Part shown: positions 42,485-52,706 of the stretch, one piece after another
Layout: every line of letters starts with the position of its first letter
Numbering within the stretch: position 1 is the stretch's first letter
Assembly (NCBI RefSeq): GCF_013155275.1
Contig: NZ_JABJXS010000001.1
Coordinates: forward strand, 825,801 to 889,800
DNA from: Brenneria sp. hezel4-2-4
GTDB taxonomy: Bacteria; Pseudomonadota; Gammaproteobacteria; Enterobacterales; Enterobacteriaceae
DNA length: 64,000 nt
Direction: 5' to 3'
Notes under the pieces: generated by a model
Databases searched by the model: none
Told to the model about the DNA's origin: nothing
Seen by the model: the letters and a program-made list of their open reading frames with translations, nothing else
Translations under genes and position numbers: made by a program

Positions 42485-44571
42485 CAGTGGATCTCCATCA
42501 AGATATTGCCCTGCTGATCCAGCGTGGCGGTCGCCCCCGGCCCAACGTAGATCGCGCACTCTTTCTCTTGCAGTAAGGCGGGGCCGGCGACGGGTTCCGC
42601 CACCGTCAACAGGCTGCGCGGGATCACCCGGCACGGGCTGAAGCCCAGCTCGCGGCCAAGGTAAACCGCCAGCGTTTTTTCATGCTCGTCGCTCGCGTTG
42701 CCGCTTTGCTGCCCGCCGGCGGCAATGGCTGGCGGCGTGGTCTGCACGCGTCCGCGCCAGTTCACCACCTCCACGCCCTGTCCGGGCAGGGTGCGGCCAA
42801 AACGCGCGTAATGCGCGGTTTCAAACGCCGCGATCAGCGAGGCGATATCGCCTTGCGTCAGGAACGCATCCGGCAACATAACCGTCAGTTCGGAACCCTG
42901 CCCGACGTAGCGGACGTCCGCCAGTTTCTGGGTCGATGCGCTTTGCGGATCGACGTTAGCCGCCGCCAGGGTGGTGAAGGCTTCATCAAAGCCTTCGGCA
43001 AATACCGCGTGGATGGCATTAAAATCCAGCCCCGGCAGCAAGCGGCAGCGGTCGCTGCGCACAAAGTCGGCGCAGGGCGGCGCCGTCAGCAAACCGAATG
43101 CCGAATACACGCCGGCGCCGTCCGGGAAGTAAACACGCTTCACGCTCAGCAATTTCGCCAGCGACCAGGCATGACTCGGGCCGGCGCCGCCAAAGGCCAG
43201 CATAGTCATCTGCTGCGGGCTGACGCCCTTTTCCACCGCATGGGTGCGCAACGCTTCGGCCATTTTATTGTTGGCGACCTGATGAATGCCCCAGGCGGCA
43301 TCTTCGATGCTCAACCCCAGCGGCTCCGCCACGCGGCCGATGGCGCGCCGCGCCGCGTCCACATCCAGCGTCATCCGTCCGCCGAGGAAAGCGTGCGGAT
43401 CAAGCAGCCCCAACACCACGTTGGCATCGGTCACGGTCGGCAACTCGCCGCCGCGGCCGTAACAAGCCGGCCCCGGGAAGGCGCTGGCGCTCTCCGGGCC
43501 GATTTCCAGCAGACCGAGCGAATCGACCCGGGCGATACTGCCGCCGCCGGCGCCAATTTCAATCATATCGACCACCGGCAGTTTTACCGGCAGACCGCTG
43601 CCTTTCAGCAGGCGATCGGCGCGGCCGACCTCATAATCGGTGGTAATGGAAGGCTCGCCGTTGCGCACCACACAGGCTTTGGCGGTGGTTCCGCCCATGT
43701 CAAACGCCAGCACCTGCGGATGTTGGTTCTTACGGGCGAACGCCGCCGTCGCGACGATGCCGCCCGCCGGGCCGGATTCGATAATGCGCGTCGGGTACTC
43801 CGCCGCCACCTGCGGCGCCATCAATCCGCCATTGGAACCCATCACCAGCCAGTCGCAGGTAAAGCCTCCTTCGCGCAACTTATTTTCCAGACGCGACATA
43901 TAGCGTTTGGCTTTCGGCTGGACAAACGCATTCATCGCCGTCAGCACGCCGCGATCATACTCACGGATTTCGCGCGATACCCGGTGCGACACAGAGATGG
44001 ATACGCCAGGCAGTTCACGCGACAGAATCGCGGCGATTTGATTCTCATGTTCCGGCCAGGCATAGGCATGCATGCACAGCACCGCCACCGCTTCGTATTG
44101 CCGCGCCCGCAGCTCGGCGGCCAGCGTAATCACCTCACTGGCGTCCAGCGGCGTAATCACCTCGCCCCGACTGGTGACGCGCTCGTTCAACTCATAAGCA
44201 TCGGAACGCGGCAGCAACGGCGCGGCCGGCGCGCCATTCAGGTCGTAGATGTCGTAACGGTATTCACGCCCCATGATTAATACGTCGCGAAACCCTTTGG
44301 TCACCACAAATGCCGTCCTGGCGCCGCGACGTTCCAGCAACGCATTGATCGCCAACGTGGTGCCATGCGTAATGGTGTGAACCTGTTTTGCCTCTACTCC
44401 GGCAATCTCCAAAAGCTGCGTCAGACCGATATACGCGCCTTCAGAGGGATCTTCCGGCGTGGTCAACGTTTTGTGGCGTAGCGCATAGCCAGTGGCATCG
44501 TCCAACAGCACCAAATCGGTAAAAGTACCGCCGATATCAAATCCCATTCGCCACGTTGATGCGTGTTTCAT
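42484..44571 (-). CDS. hyuA: Hydantoinase/oxoprolinase subunit A (ATPase)
   Basis: A 695-residue HyuA-family protein with two actin-like ATPase segments: GFDIGGTFTDLVLLDD at the N-terminus and VLAFDMGGTTAKACVV near residue 290. THGTTLAINALLERRGARTA, SGPAGGIVATAAFA, IEIGAGGGSIARVD and FPGPACYGRGG are typical. It activates the lactam carbonyl with ATP. GAGG precedes the ATG. The gene follows the MFS carrier by 54 bases and is tightly coupled to the B subunit. Confidence 0.9.
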   Translation of the reverse strand: MKHASTWRMGFDIGGTFTDLVLLDDATGYALRHKTLTTPEDPSEGAYIGLTQLLEIAGVEAKQVHTITHGTTLAINALLERRGARTAFVVTKGFRDVLIMGREYRYDIYDLNGAPAAPLLPRSDAYELNERVTSRGEVITPLDASEVITLAAELRARQYEAVAVLCMHAYAWPEHENQIAAILSRELPGVSISVSHRVSREIREYDRGVLTAMNAFVQPKAKRYMSRLENKLREGGFTCDWLVMGSNGGLMAPQVAAEYPTRIIESGPAGGIVATAAFARKNQHPQVLAFDMGGTTAKACVVRNGEPSITTDYEVGRADRLLKGSGLPVKLPVVDMIEIGAGGGSIARVDSLGLLEIGPESASAFPGPACYGRGGELPTVTDANVVLGLLDPHAFLGGRMTLDVDAARRAIGRVAEPLGLSIEDAAWGIHQVANNKMAEALRTHAVEKGVSPQQMTMLAFGGAGPSHAWSLAKLLSVKRVYFPDGAGVYSAFGLLTAPPCADFVRSDRCRLLPGLDFNAIHAVFAEGFDEAFTTLAAANVDPQSASTQKLADVRYVGQGSELTVMLPDAFLTQGDIASLIAAFETAHYARFGRTLPGQGVEVVNWRGRVQTTPPAIAAGGQQSGNASDEHEKTLAVYLGRELGFSPCRVIPRSLLTVAEPVAGPALLQEKECAIYVGPGATATLDQQGNILMEIH

Positions 44572-44625
44572 AATTACCTCGATTGCTTCTCGGGTTACTC
44601 AAAAATTCATGCTTTGGCCGGTGAC

Positions 44626-45966
44626 TTACGCGTCACGCAGCGGTTTTCCGGCGGTTTCTTGCAGATAAATGGCGCTAACCAACGTTAAACAGGCGGTGAG
44701 CATCACCATATAACTCGGGATGCTGGCGATGCCGGTCAAGCCAATCAGCCAGGTCATCAGCAGCGGCGCCGAACCGCCAAAAATCACCGTGGAAACGTTG
44801 AAACCAATGCTATAGGCGCTGTAACGCACCGTCGTCGGGAACATCTCGGCCAGCGTGCTTTGAATCACCCCGGCGTGACCGGCAAAGGCAAAGGCCAGCA
44901 ACATGGCGGACATACACGCCAGCGGCAGCATGCCGAGCGTCAGCAGCCAGAAACACGGCCAGGCCAGCAACGCCAATGCCACCGCCGAGGCAATCAACAG
45001 CGGCTTGCGCCCCAGGCGATCCGACAGCCAGGCCATCATCGGAATGGCGCCGATAATGGTCAGCAGGCCGCAGGCGGTCACCAGCAGACTCTGTACCTGA
45101 GTAAAGTGCATCACCTTATTGAGGTAGGTCGGCATATAAACGAACAGGATGTAATAACCGGGGCCGTTTACCGCCGGCAGCGTGATCGCCAGACCGATGG
45201 CCTTCAGGTGACGCCGCGAAGTGAACACTTCTTTCAACGGGTTGCGAACGATGCGCTTATGGCGCTGCATCATCCGAAAATGCGGCGTATCTTCCATCCG
45301 TGAACGGATATAGAAACCGATCATCGCCATGGGGATCGCCAACAGGAAAGGAATACGCCAGCCCCAGGCGCGCATGGCGTCGGCGCCGAACAGATTGATC
45401 AATCCGCCAATCAACAGGCTGCCGAACAGCAGAGCGACGAAAGACCCCATCACCAGCGGCGACATCACGACCGCGCGTCGGTGATCCTCGGCGTACTCGG
45501 CCACAAAAGATCCTGCGCCGGATACCTCGCCGCCGGCGGAGAAGCCTTGCACCAGACGCAGCAGAATCAACAGCGCCGGCGCCACCCAGCCAATGCTTTC
45601 ATAGCTTGGCAGCAGACCGATGGCGGCCGTGGCGAGCGAAATCATCAGCAGCAGAATGGCCAGCAGCTTCTGACGGCCAATCTTATCGCCCAGATAACCG
45701 CAAATTACGCCGCCGAAAGGTCTGACGACAAAACTGACGGTAAAACCCACGTAGGTCAGTATCAGACCTGCATTGGTGGTGCCCACGTCATTCGCCATAA
45801 AGACCAGAACCAGCGTGCTGACCAGCAGGCCGTAAATGCCGTAGTCATACCATTCAACGAATGAGCCGATACCACCGGCCAGTGAAGCGCGTCTGACCGC
45901 GTTATTCTGGGCGTCTTCTTTCACCGGTATGGAATAGTTCATGGGTATAGCTTGTGATTTATTCAT
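44626..45966 (-). CDS. MFS metabolite:H+ symporter (MHS family)
   Basis: A 446-residue carrier with twelve helices. SFVEWYDYGIYGLLVSTL in helix 1 and FGGVICGYLGDKIGRQKLLA after helix 2 mark the metabolite:H+ symporter family (ProP, ShiA, citrate carriers), as does LLRLVQGFSAGGEVSGAGSF. The ATG at 45966 is favoured; an upstream frame extension lacks a ribosome site. Its place between the RraA-like and HyuA genes suggests that it imports the substrate of this pathway, probably an organic acid or lactam. Confidence 0.87.
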   Translation of the reverse strand: MNKSQAIPMNYSIPVKEDAQNNAVRRASLAGGIGSFVEWYDYGIYGLLVSTLVLVFMANDVGTTNAGLILTYVGFTVSFVVRPFGGVICGYLGDKIGRQKLLAILLLMISLATAAIGLLPSYESIGWVAPALLILLRLVQGFSAGGEVSGAGSFVAEYAEDHRRAVVMSPLVMGSFVALLFGSLLIGGLINLFGADAMRAWGWRIPFLLAIPMAMIGFYIRSRMEDTPHFRMMQRHKRIVRNPLKEVFTSRRHLKAIGLAITLPAVNGPGYYILFVYMPTYLNKVMHFTQVQSLLVTACGLLTIIGAIPMMAWLSDRLGRKPLLIASAVALALLAWPCFWLLTLGMLPLACMSAMLLAFAFAGHAGVIQSTLAEMFPTTVRYSAYSIGFNVSTVIFGGSAPLLMTWLIGLTGIASIPSYMVMLTACLTLVSAIYLQETAGKPLRDA

Positions 45967-46040
45967 TGTTCTGCCCTGCAATAGTGTTAATGTTCCGCCG
46001 ATGCACGGTACGGTGGTGCAACGGGCCGCCATGCGTCAGA

Positions 46041-46673
46041 TCACCGATACTGTCGCGTCACTTCCGCGGTCAGTTCGGCTTCTCGTTTCGCCACTTCTTT
46101 AACACGCGCTAAAATGGCCTCGGCTCGCCAGAGTGGGATGATGGCGACGCCATCATCGTCAGCCACCACGATATCGCCGGCAGAGCAAACCACGCCGCCG
46201 ATAGCCACCGGTTCACCGATCACCCCCGGGCCATTCTTATAAGGCCCTGCAGGTGTCGTGCCACGAGCGAAGGTCGGGAACCCCGTCGACTCGATAACTT
46301 TGCGATCGCGCACCGCGCCATCCAACACCTGACCGTGGGCGCCGGCATGCTGAAAGCGCTGGGTCAGTTGCTCGCCGACCAACGCGCGATCGACATGACC
46401 GAGGCCGTTAATCATCACCACATCGCCCGGTTCGACGTAATCCAGCGCTTTAATCACCGCCGCGTTATCACCCGCGGCGACCAACACCGGTAAAGCGAAC
46501 CCGACAAATTGCACGCCGGGAAACAACGGGACGATGCCGGCATCGCACATCCCCAAACGCTCCATCGCGTCACCAATATTGGCGACCGGGAAAGGTTTAA
46601 ATGCGGCCAGCCACTCGCGTGAAGGACGTTGCCAACGTGGCGCTATACGAATATCTGCATTTTCTAATGACAT
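46041..46673 (-). CDS. RraA-like HMG/CHA-type aldolase family protein
   Basis: A 210-residue protein of the RraA/4-hydroxy-4-methyl-2-oxoglutarate aldolase fold. The motif GQVLDGAVRDRKVI carries the Arg-Asp pair, and VVADDDGVAIIP is the C-terminal metal loop. The G-x20-R-D-x2-D/E pattern of catalytic members is satisfied, so it is more likely an oxaloacetate decarboxylase or pyruvate aldolase than the RNase E inhibitor RraA. It is first in the minus-strand operon, behind an A+T-rich promoter region. GGGGAG precedes the ATG. Confidence 0.85.
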   Translation of the reverse strand: MSLENADIRIAPRWQRPSREWLAAFKPFPVANIGDAMERLGMCDAGIVPLFPGVQFVGFALPVLVAAGDNAAVIKALDYVEPGDVVMINGLGHVDRALVGEQLTQRFQHAGAHGQVLDGAVRDRKVIESTGFPTFARGTTPAGPYKNGPGVIGEPVAIGGVVCSAGDIVVADDDGVAIIPLWRAEAILARVKEVAKREAELTAEVTRQYR

Positions 46674-47316
46674 GGGTTTACTCCCCGCAATGAGATCACG
46701 TGTGATTAATATTCTGTTCTTTCGTTTTTAATTGAAAAGAAATTACCTAATGAGAAACTTTTATCACTTTTAAATCGCAGCGGTCAAATAAAACAAACAG
46801 AGGAAATTCATATATTACATGGCGTAAAAATAAGAAATAGTTTTGACTGAACCTGGTTTAACTAAAAAATAATACATAAAAATCAATGGTATAATACAAA
46901 AATACCGATGAGAAATCATTATGATAAAATGAATTAACAAGGGGGGTAATAAACAAAAAAAGTATACTTAATACATTTAAAGGAAAAAATTAAAACCTAT
47001 GAATTTATTTTCACAAACATCATTAAATGAAATTTAAATCGCCATAAATATACGCACAATAATAGTGATTTAATGCACGTTATAGGTGCAGCATTATTTT
47101 AATCATTAAATAACGCTCAGTTAATGGCTGAAAAAACACGCCAGGTCCGCACCATCATGAAGCATGGTCATGCCATCCAATGCGGGTAACGACAAAAAAA
47201 CCGGAAATGAGCGTCAACAAAACGCGGCGGCGTTCATGCGGGGGATAAGGGGCGCGGGATACGTTGGCTACCAGGCCATCATCACTTTCGTTCCGATGGC
47301 CGTCGCCAGGCTATCG
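46674..47316. other. A+T-rich intergenic region
   Basis: About 640 bases lie between the RraA-like gene and the end of the inositol-type permease gene. From about 46740 to 47110 the sequence is strongly A+T-rich and has no convincing frame. It should contain the promoter of the RraA operon, but no -35/-10 pair or repeat stands out enough to call. Confidence 0.5.
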
Positions 47317-48348
47317 CTAGAATTTTTTGCGGTTACGGTGCATATCAATAGAAACCGCGCTGACGATAATCAGGCCTTTGATGATGTCCTGAATATAGGC
47401 ATCGACGCCGACAAAAGTGAAGCCGCTCTTGATCAGACCGAGGATCACAGCGCCAATCAGCGTGCCGGTAATGCGTCCGACGCCCCCCATCAGGCTGCTG
47501 CCGCCGATAACTGCCGCCGCGATGGCGTCCAGTTCATAGGTCATCCCCATGCTCGACTGGCCGCTGCTGACGCGCGCGGCCAACACCACGCCCGCCAGTC
47601 CGGAAAGCCCGCCGGCGATGGTGTAGACAATCACCAGGTATTTGTTGACGTTGATGCCGGAGACCTTTGCCGAGATCATGTTGCCGCCGATGGCGTAAAC
47701 GTATTTTCCGTAACGGGTGTGCTTCAACGCGATATGGAAGATCACCACCACCACCAGAAAAATGACTACCGGCATGGCGCCCTGTCCGATAGCGCTAAAG
47801 CCATCGGAAAGAAAGCTTATCGGGTTGCCGTGGGTATAGTATTGCGCCAGACCGCGCGCCGATACCATCATCCCCAGCGTGGCGATAAAGGGCGGAATAC
47901 CGGTTTTGGTGATCAATATGCCGTTGATCAAACCGCAAATCACCCCCACGCCGATCCCCGCGCCTATCGGGATCGCCGCCGGCAGATCGACCAGCGACGG
48001 ATACATCGGCGACAGGCTGTCGGAGGTCTGCGCCAGACTGGCTGCCACCACGGCGGTCAGCGCGATCACCGAGCCAGACGAAAGGTCTATCCCGGTGGTG
48101 ATGATGATCTGAGTCACGCCCACCGCAATAATCCCGATAATAGCCACCTGCAATATGATCAGCAGCAGACGGTTCGGGTTCATCAGAAAGGATTGATCGC
48201 GCACATACCAACCGATGATTTCAAACACCAGGGCAATACCGATCATGACAATAAAGATCCCGGTGTCTTTCGGCATCCTGTTCTTCAGCCAATCAGGCAA
48301 GAGAAAGCGTTTGGCGGGCTGTTGCGAAGACTCTTTTATATTATTCAT
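47317..48348 (-). CDS. Sugar/inositol ABC transporter permease (RbsC-like)
   Basis: A 343-residue inner-membrane permease with about ten helices. GVTQIIITTGIDLSSGSVIA and ATLGMMVSARGLAQYYTHG are typical, and the cytoplasmic loop ARVSSGQSSMGMTYELDAIA with AAVIGGSSLMGGVGRITGTL is the family signature. The ATG at 48348 is chosen because AAGGA lies six bases upstream; the ATG two codons earlier abuts that site. It forms the channel with the ATPase encoded 16 bases upstream. Confidence 0.9.
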   Translation of the reverse strand: MNNIKESSQQPAKRFLLPDWLKNRMPKDTGIFIVMIGIALVFEIIGWYVRDQSFLMNPNRLLLIILQVAIIGIIAVGVTQIIITTGIDLSSGSVIALTAVVAASLAQTSDSLSPMYPSLVDLPAAIPIGAGIGVGVICGLINGILITKTGIPPFIATLGMMVSARGLAQYYTHGNPISFLSDGFSAIGQGAMPVVIFLVVVVIFHIALKHTRYGKYVYAIGGNMISAKVSGINVNKYLVIVYTIAGGLSGLAGVVLAARVSSGQSSMGMTYELDAIAAAVIGGSSLMGGVGRITGTLIGAVILGLIKSGFTFVGVDAYIQDIIKGLIIVSAVSIDMHRNRKKF

Positions 48349-48364
48349 GTCCATTCCTTACGTC

Positions 48365-49849
48365 TTATCTGGATGCCAGCGACAAAATGGTTTCCTGGTC
48401 GGCATCCTCTTTATTGAGAATGCCGGTGATACGGCCTTCATGCATCACCATGACCCGATCGCTCATACCAAGAATTTCCGGGAGTTCCGACGACACCATA
48501 ATGATGGCGACACCACGGTTGGCCAGTTCACTGATCAAGCGATAAATTTCCGCCTTGGCGCCCACATCGATCCCGCGCGTGGGTTCATCAAGGATCAGAA
48601 TTTTCGGCTGTGCCAATAGCCAGCGGGCAATCAATACCTTTTGCTGGTTACCGCCGCTCAGGTTATTAATGATTTGATCCATCGTTGGGGTTTTAATATT
48701 CAGCCGTCTGATTTGCGCCATGCACTCTTCGGCCATCTGCACGTGTCTGATGAAACCGTTTTTACCGATGTAATCCGGCAGTTTGACGATGCTCATGTTT
48801 TCCATCACCGACAGCACCAGAAATAAGCCGGACTTTTTGCGGTCTTCCGTGAGGAACGCCAGCCCTTTTTCTATCGCCGTCGACGGGGAGTCCACCGTGG
48901 TTGGCACGCCGTCTATCAGGATCTCGCCGGCATCGGGCGGCGCCATGCCGAACAGGCTTTCCATCACCTCACTGCGCCCCGCGCCCACCAGACCGGCGAC
49001 GCCGAGGATTTCTCCACGGCGCAGCGAAAAGCTGACATCATGGAATATCCCCTGGCGAGTCAGCCCGCGAACCGTCAGGACTTCTTCTCCTATGGCATTA
49101 TTAAATTTCGGAAACAGCTGGGTTAATTCGCGCCCCACCATTTGGGTGATCAGCGACTGACGCGAAAGGTTGGCGGTCTGATCGCTGCTAATCCAGCAGC
49201 CATCGCGGAAAATACTGACTTCATCGGTAATCGCAAACACCTCATCCATTTTGTGACTGATATAGATGATGGCTTTTCCCTGGGCGCGCAAATCGCGAAT
49301 AATGGTAAACAGGTGGGCGACTTCCGTTTCCGTCAGCGCTGACGTCGGCTCGTCCATAATAATGATGTCTGAATTCCACGAAACGGCCTTGGCAATCTCC
49401 ACCATTTGCTGATTGGCGATGCTTAAATCCCCCACCAGTCGCTCCGGCGGCAGACGAATATTGAGCCTGTCGAGCAGCGCAATGGTCTGGGAATTAAGCC
49501 GGGCGTGATCGACAAACCCATACTTCAACGGTTCACGCCCCAACCAGATGTTTTCAGCAATGGTCATATAGGGAACCAGATTGAGTTCCTGGTGGATCAT
49601 TGAGATCCCCGCGTGCAGGGCGGCCTGAGTGTTGTCAAACTGTACCGTTTTCCCCTTCATGCGGATCACGCCGTTGTCGGGACGGTAAATGCCGATAAGG
49701 CATTTCATTAACGTAGACTTGCCCGCGCCATTTTCCCCCATCAGCGCATGGACGGTTCCCGCTTTGATCCGCAACGAAACATTGTTGAGCGCCTTCACAC
49801 CAGGGAAAAACTTGCTAATACCTTCGGCTTCAAGTGCATAAGCAGTCAT
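48365..49849 (-). CDS. Sugar/inositol ABC transporter ATPase (RbsA-like)
   Basis: A 494-residue duplicated ATPase. The first half has [12 protein letters not shown] and [15 protein letters not shown]. The second has the degenerate Walker [18 protein letters not shown] usual in this class, then [15 protein letters not shown] and [16 protein letters not shown]. Both halves are of normal spacing. GGAGGTG lies just before the ATG. It powers uptake of the sugar or cyclitol captured by the binding protein encoded upstream. Confidence 0.93.
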   Translation of the reverse strand: MTAYALEAEGISKFFPGVKALNNVSLRIKAGTVHALMGENGAGKSTLMKCLIGIYRPDNGVIRMKGKTVQFDNTQAALHAGISMIHQELNLVPYMTIAENIWLGREPLKYGFVDHARLNSQTIALLDRLNIRLPPERLVGDLSIANQQMVEIAKAVSWNSDIIIMDEPTSALTETEVAHLFTIIRDLRAQGKAIIYISHKMDEVFAITDEVSIFRDGCWISSDQTANLSRQSLITQMVGRELTQLFPKFNNAIGEEVLTVRGLTRQGIFHDVSFSLRRGEILGVAGLVGAGRSEVMESLFGMAPPDAGEILIDGVPTTVDSPSTAIEKGLAFLTEDRKKSGLFLVLSVMENMSIVKLPDYIGKNGFIRHVQMAEECMAQIRRLNIKTPTMDQIINNLSGGNQQKVLIARWLLAQPKILILDEPTRGIDVGAKAEIYRLISELANRGVAIIMVSSELPEILGMSDRVMVMHEGRITGILNKEDADQETILSLASR

Positions 49850-49881
49850 ATTTCACCTCCGAGCTACGGTGTCAGAAACGA

Positions 49882-50805
49882 TTATTTAGTGTTGCGGCTA
49901 GCGAATTCCTGATAGTTATCTTTGGTAATCAACTCGAAGGGAACCAGCACAGCGGACTCTACTTTTTCGCCGCCGATCAATTTCATTGCGGTATCGACAG
50001 CGCCTTCCCCCTGTCCCTGGGCACTCTGGAACACCGTGGCGACCATTTTGCCGTTTTTGATGAACTGCAACGCATCCGGCGTGCCGTCCACGCCGGCAAC
50101 CAGTATGTTGTTCGAATTGCGGCCCAGAGCCTGCAATGCGCCGATAGCCATTTCATCGTTGTTGGAGGCAATGGCGTTAATTTCTTTACCGGTGGTCAAC
50201 CAATTGGTCACCAGATCGACCGCTTCGTTACGCGACCACTTCGCCGTTTGCTCTTCCACTATCCTGATGTCGGGGTATTTAGCGATCACGGATTTGACGC
50301 CTTTGGTGCGTTCACGGGTGGATTCATTGGATAATTCGCCCAGCAGAATTGCCACGTTGCCCTTATAGTCCATCGACTTTGCCAACGCTTCCATCTGCAA
50401 CTGCCCCGCCACCTGTGAATCGGAACCGACGTAGGCCATTTTGCTGCCCAGCGCGGCCTGGGGATCGCGGTTGACAAACACCAGAGGAATACCGGACGCG
50501 TCGACGACTTTGATGATGGGCTGCACGGCATCGGTATCCACCGGCACGATAATAATCGCGTCCACGCCCTGACCAATGAAGTTCTGTACCTGCTGGAGCT
50601 GCTGCGCCACATCGCCTTTGGCATCTTCCATATGAATTTTGGCCCCTGCTTCCTGAACTTTTCTTTGAATGTTATGCCGCAGGATGGTTTGCCAGTTGTC
50701 ATCAAATACCGCCATGGAAGCGCCAATCAATATCTCTTTGGCATGACTGGTGAGCGGTAACATGCAGGCGAACAATATGGCCAAGACTGTGTTTTTGATA
50801 TTCAT
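49882..50805 (-). CDS. ABC transporter periplasmic binding protein, probable myo-inositol
   Basis: A 307-residue class I (ribose/galactose type) binding protein. A signal peptide ends LTSHAK. The mature start EILIGASMAVFDDNWQTILR, VQNFIGQGVDAIIIVPVDTD, IPLVFVNRD and ASNNDEMAIGALQAL follow. The SMAVFDDN opening and VPVDTDAVQP resemble known inositol-binding proteins more than ribose-binding ones, and the genes lie beside an inositol catabolic cluster. The ATG at 50805 has GAGGA six bases upstream. Ligand assignment is inference. Confidence 0.83.
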   Translation of the reverse strand: MNIKNTVLAILFACMLPLTSHAKEILIGASMAVFDDNWQTILRHNIQRKVQEAGAKIHMEDAKGDVAQQLQQVQNFIGQGVDAIIIVPVDTDAVQPIIKVVDASGIPLVFVNRDPQAALGSKMAYVGSDSQVAGQLQMEALAKSMDYKGNVAILLGELSNESTRERTKGVKSVIAKYPDIRIVEEQTAKWSRNEAVDLVTNWLTTGKEINAIASNNDEMAIGALQALGRNSNNILVAGVDGTPDALQFIKNGKMVATVFQSAQGQGEGAVDTAMKLIGGEKVESAVLVPFELITKDNYQEFASRNTK

Positions 50806-51301
50806 GATCAATCCTCATCACTCATTGTTATGTGCAGGTACGTGAAGATCATAATGAAAAATATTTTTTACATTAATTCAACGCAGCTGCTGGCACGTAT
50901 CGGGTTCACAGCGCAATCTCCAGCAATAGTTCAGATTTTTTCTCGATCTCCTAATTGCTTTAACACATTGATAAAAATAAATTTTTAAAAAACACCCTGG
51001 CGTGGGTTAGGTGATTTTGACGCCAGACAGGTAAAATCAGTTTTTTTATTTCATATTTATTAATTTAAAACGTATTACATAAAAGCATTGAAATGAATAT
51101 TTTAAAAACAGGAAAAAACAAAAATTTGACATATATCCAACATTTGATTGAAAAATGTTCAAGAATGAGAGCTACCTCAGAGGATAGAAATGAAAGACCG
51201 GGAGAGAATTCATTGTGGGTTGATCGGCATAATGCGGGTTGTGTCGAAAGGGGAAGGTGCGCCGACCTTCCCGCAGCGCGAATTATTTAGAGCGGATACC
51301 G
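50806..51301. other. A+T-rich promoter region
   Basis: About 500 bases lie between the binding-protein start and the end of the next MFS gene. The part from 50850 to 51190 is A+T-rich. It should carry the promoter of the ABC operon on the minus strand. No gene or clear operator is visible. Confidence 0.5.
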
Positions 51302-52516
51302 TTAGTCATTCGAAGGTACTGCGGCAGACATACTTTTTATCATCAGAATTTGCACCACCATCACACCCAGCAGCGCACATGCGGCAGCCGCTAAAAACAC
51401 ACTGCGATAGCCCGCCCAGGTTGCCAGCGTTCCGATCAGCGGCCCGGTGATGCCATAGGCGATATCCTGAAAGGCGGAATATCCTCCCAATGCCGTACCT
51501 CGCACCTGCTGGCCCACTCGCTTAAGCACTTCAACGCCCAGAGAAGGGAAAATCAGCGAGCATCCTCCTCCGGTCAGTGCGGCGCCAATGAGAGCGAACC
51601 AGGCGGTGGGCGCCTGCCAGATGCATATCAAACCCACACACTCCAGCAGCAACGAATACCTGGCAACCCAAAATCCGCCGCGCCGATCGGGCAGCGATCC
51701 AAAGCACAACCTCACCGCAATAAAACTTACGCCAAAGGCGGTCAGGGCAAAACCCGCATTCCCCCACTGTTGTTCAGCAAAATACAGCGAAATAAAAGCG
51801 CTAAGCGCCGCAAAACCGACGCCTTGCAAAGCCAACGCCACCCCTGGCCGCCATATCTGACCGACAACGGAAAACAGGGACTGACGCGTAGTGCCGTTCT
51901 TCGCAACGCTCGGCACACTGAAATTGCACACCAGCGCCAGGAGAGGCAACAGCAAAGTCATCATCCCCAGCGCAAAAAATCCCCATAGCTGATAAATGAC
52001 TAATCCAACCGGCGCGCTTACCGCCAGTGCGCCGTATGTCGCCATCCCGTTCCAGGACATCACCTTGCCGGAGTGCGCGGCGCCGGCCAGACCGATTCCC
52101 CATGTCAGATTGCCCGTCAGCAGTTGACTTTCTCCCAGCCCGAGCAGTATCCGCCCCAGCAAAAGCACCCCAAACGCCCACATCATGCTATCGGGCGATA
52201 CCAGCAGATCGGATACCAGATAGGCCATTCCCGACAATCCGCAGGTAAGCAACCCAAAGTAGGTCGTCCGTTTGGCGCCTTTATTATCAGCCGAACGCCC
52301 CGCATAGCTGCGGGTCAACACCGTGGCTAAAAACTGAAGGCCCACGGTCAAACCGACCAGGGTGTTATTTAGCCCCAGCACCTGATGTACATATAACGGA
52401 ATCGCGGTCAGCGGCAGCCCAACGGTCATGTATGCAATAAACATGGCGATGCTGATACGCAGCAAGGAATGATGTTGGTAAGAGGGAGATATTTTTAGCT
52501 GTGCAGGAGCAGACAT
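51302..52516 (-). CDS. MFS transporter (YhhS/YfcJ-like)
   Basis: A 404-residue major-facilitator protein with twelve helices. [20 protein letters not shown] is the loop 2-3 signature and [20 protein letters not shown] lies in helices 4-5. The series [20 protein letters not shown] is characteristic of the YhhS/YfcJ group, thought to be exporters of arabinose-like sugars or drugs. The ATG at 52516 has GAGGA upstream. It lies within the inositol region after iolH, so a sugar or cyclitol substrate is possible, but this is not established. Confidence 0.8.
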   Translation of the reverse strand: MSAPAQLKISPSYQHHSLLRISIAMFIAYMTVGLPLTAIPLYVHQVLGLNNTLVGLTVGLQFLATVLTRSYAGRSADNKGAKRTTYFGLLTCGLSGMAYLVSDLLVSPDSMMWAFGVLLLGRILLGLGESQLLTGNLTWGIGLAGAAHSGKVMSWNGMATYGALAVSAPVGLVIYQLWGFFALGMMTLLLPLLALVCNFSVPSVAKNGTTRQSLFSVVGQIWRPGVALALQGVGFAALSAFISLYFAEQQWGNAGFALTAFGVSFIAVRLCFGSLPDRRGGFWVARYSLLLECVGLICIWQAPTAWFALIGAALTGGGCSLIFPSLGVEVLKRVGQQVRGTALGGYSAFQDIAYGITGPLIGTLATWAGYRSVFLAAAACALLGVMVVQILMIKSMSAAVPSND

Positions 52517-52670
52517 TTTTTCCTCACGAAGACGACTTTCGGGCAATCAGCCCTTAACAAACGATCGGAGAATCAATCCTGTTTTTGATGGCGGCTCAAT
52601 GCAAGAAATGCCCGCCTGCGCAGGCATCGCGGTCAAGGGCGATATCAACGACAGGACAGACAATATGCCC

Positions 52671-52699
52671 GGCCGCCAGTCATCCATTGACCGGCGGCC
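52671..52699. terminator. Hairpin after iolH
   Basis: GGCCGCC, 15 bases, GGCGGCC: a perfect seven-base G+C stem eight bases past the iolH stop, read on the minus strand. There is no T-run, so it may be a weak terminator or an mRNA 3'-end stabiliser. Confidence 0.4.
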
Positions 52700-52706
52700 T
52701 GACGGC

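Noticed and set aside
42682..44280. A 532-codon open frame opposite hyuA
   Set aside because: Arg/His/Gln-rich antisense shadow of a clear HyuA gene, without recognisable domains.
46854..47110. Possible small RNA or prophage-like A+T segment
   Set aside because: No hairpin with T-run, promoter pair or coding signal could be identified; low complexity alone is not evidence.
47164..48417. A 417-codon open frame opposite the inositol-type permease
   Set aside because: Composition is dominated by His, Asp, Arg and Gln, typical of antisense reading of a membrane protein gene; the permease on the other strand is certain.
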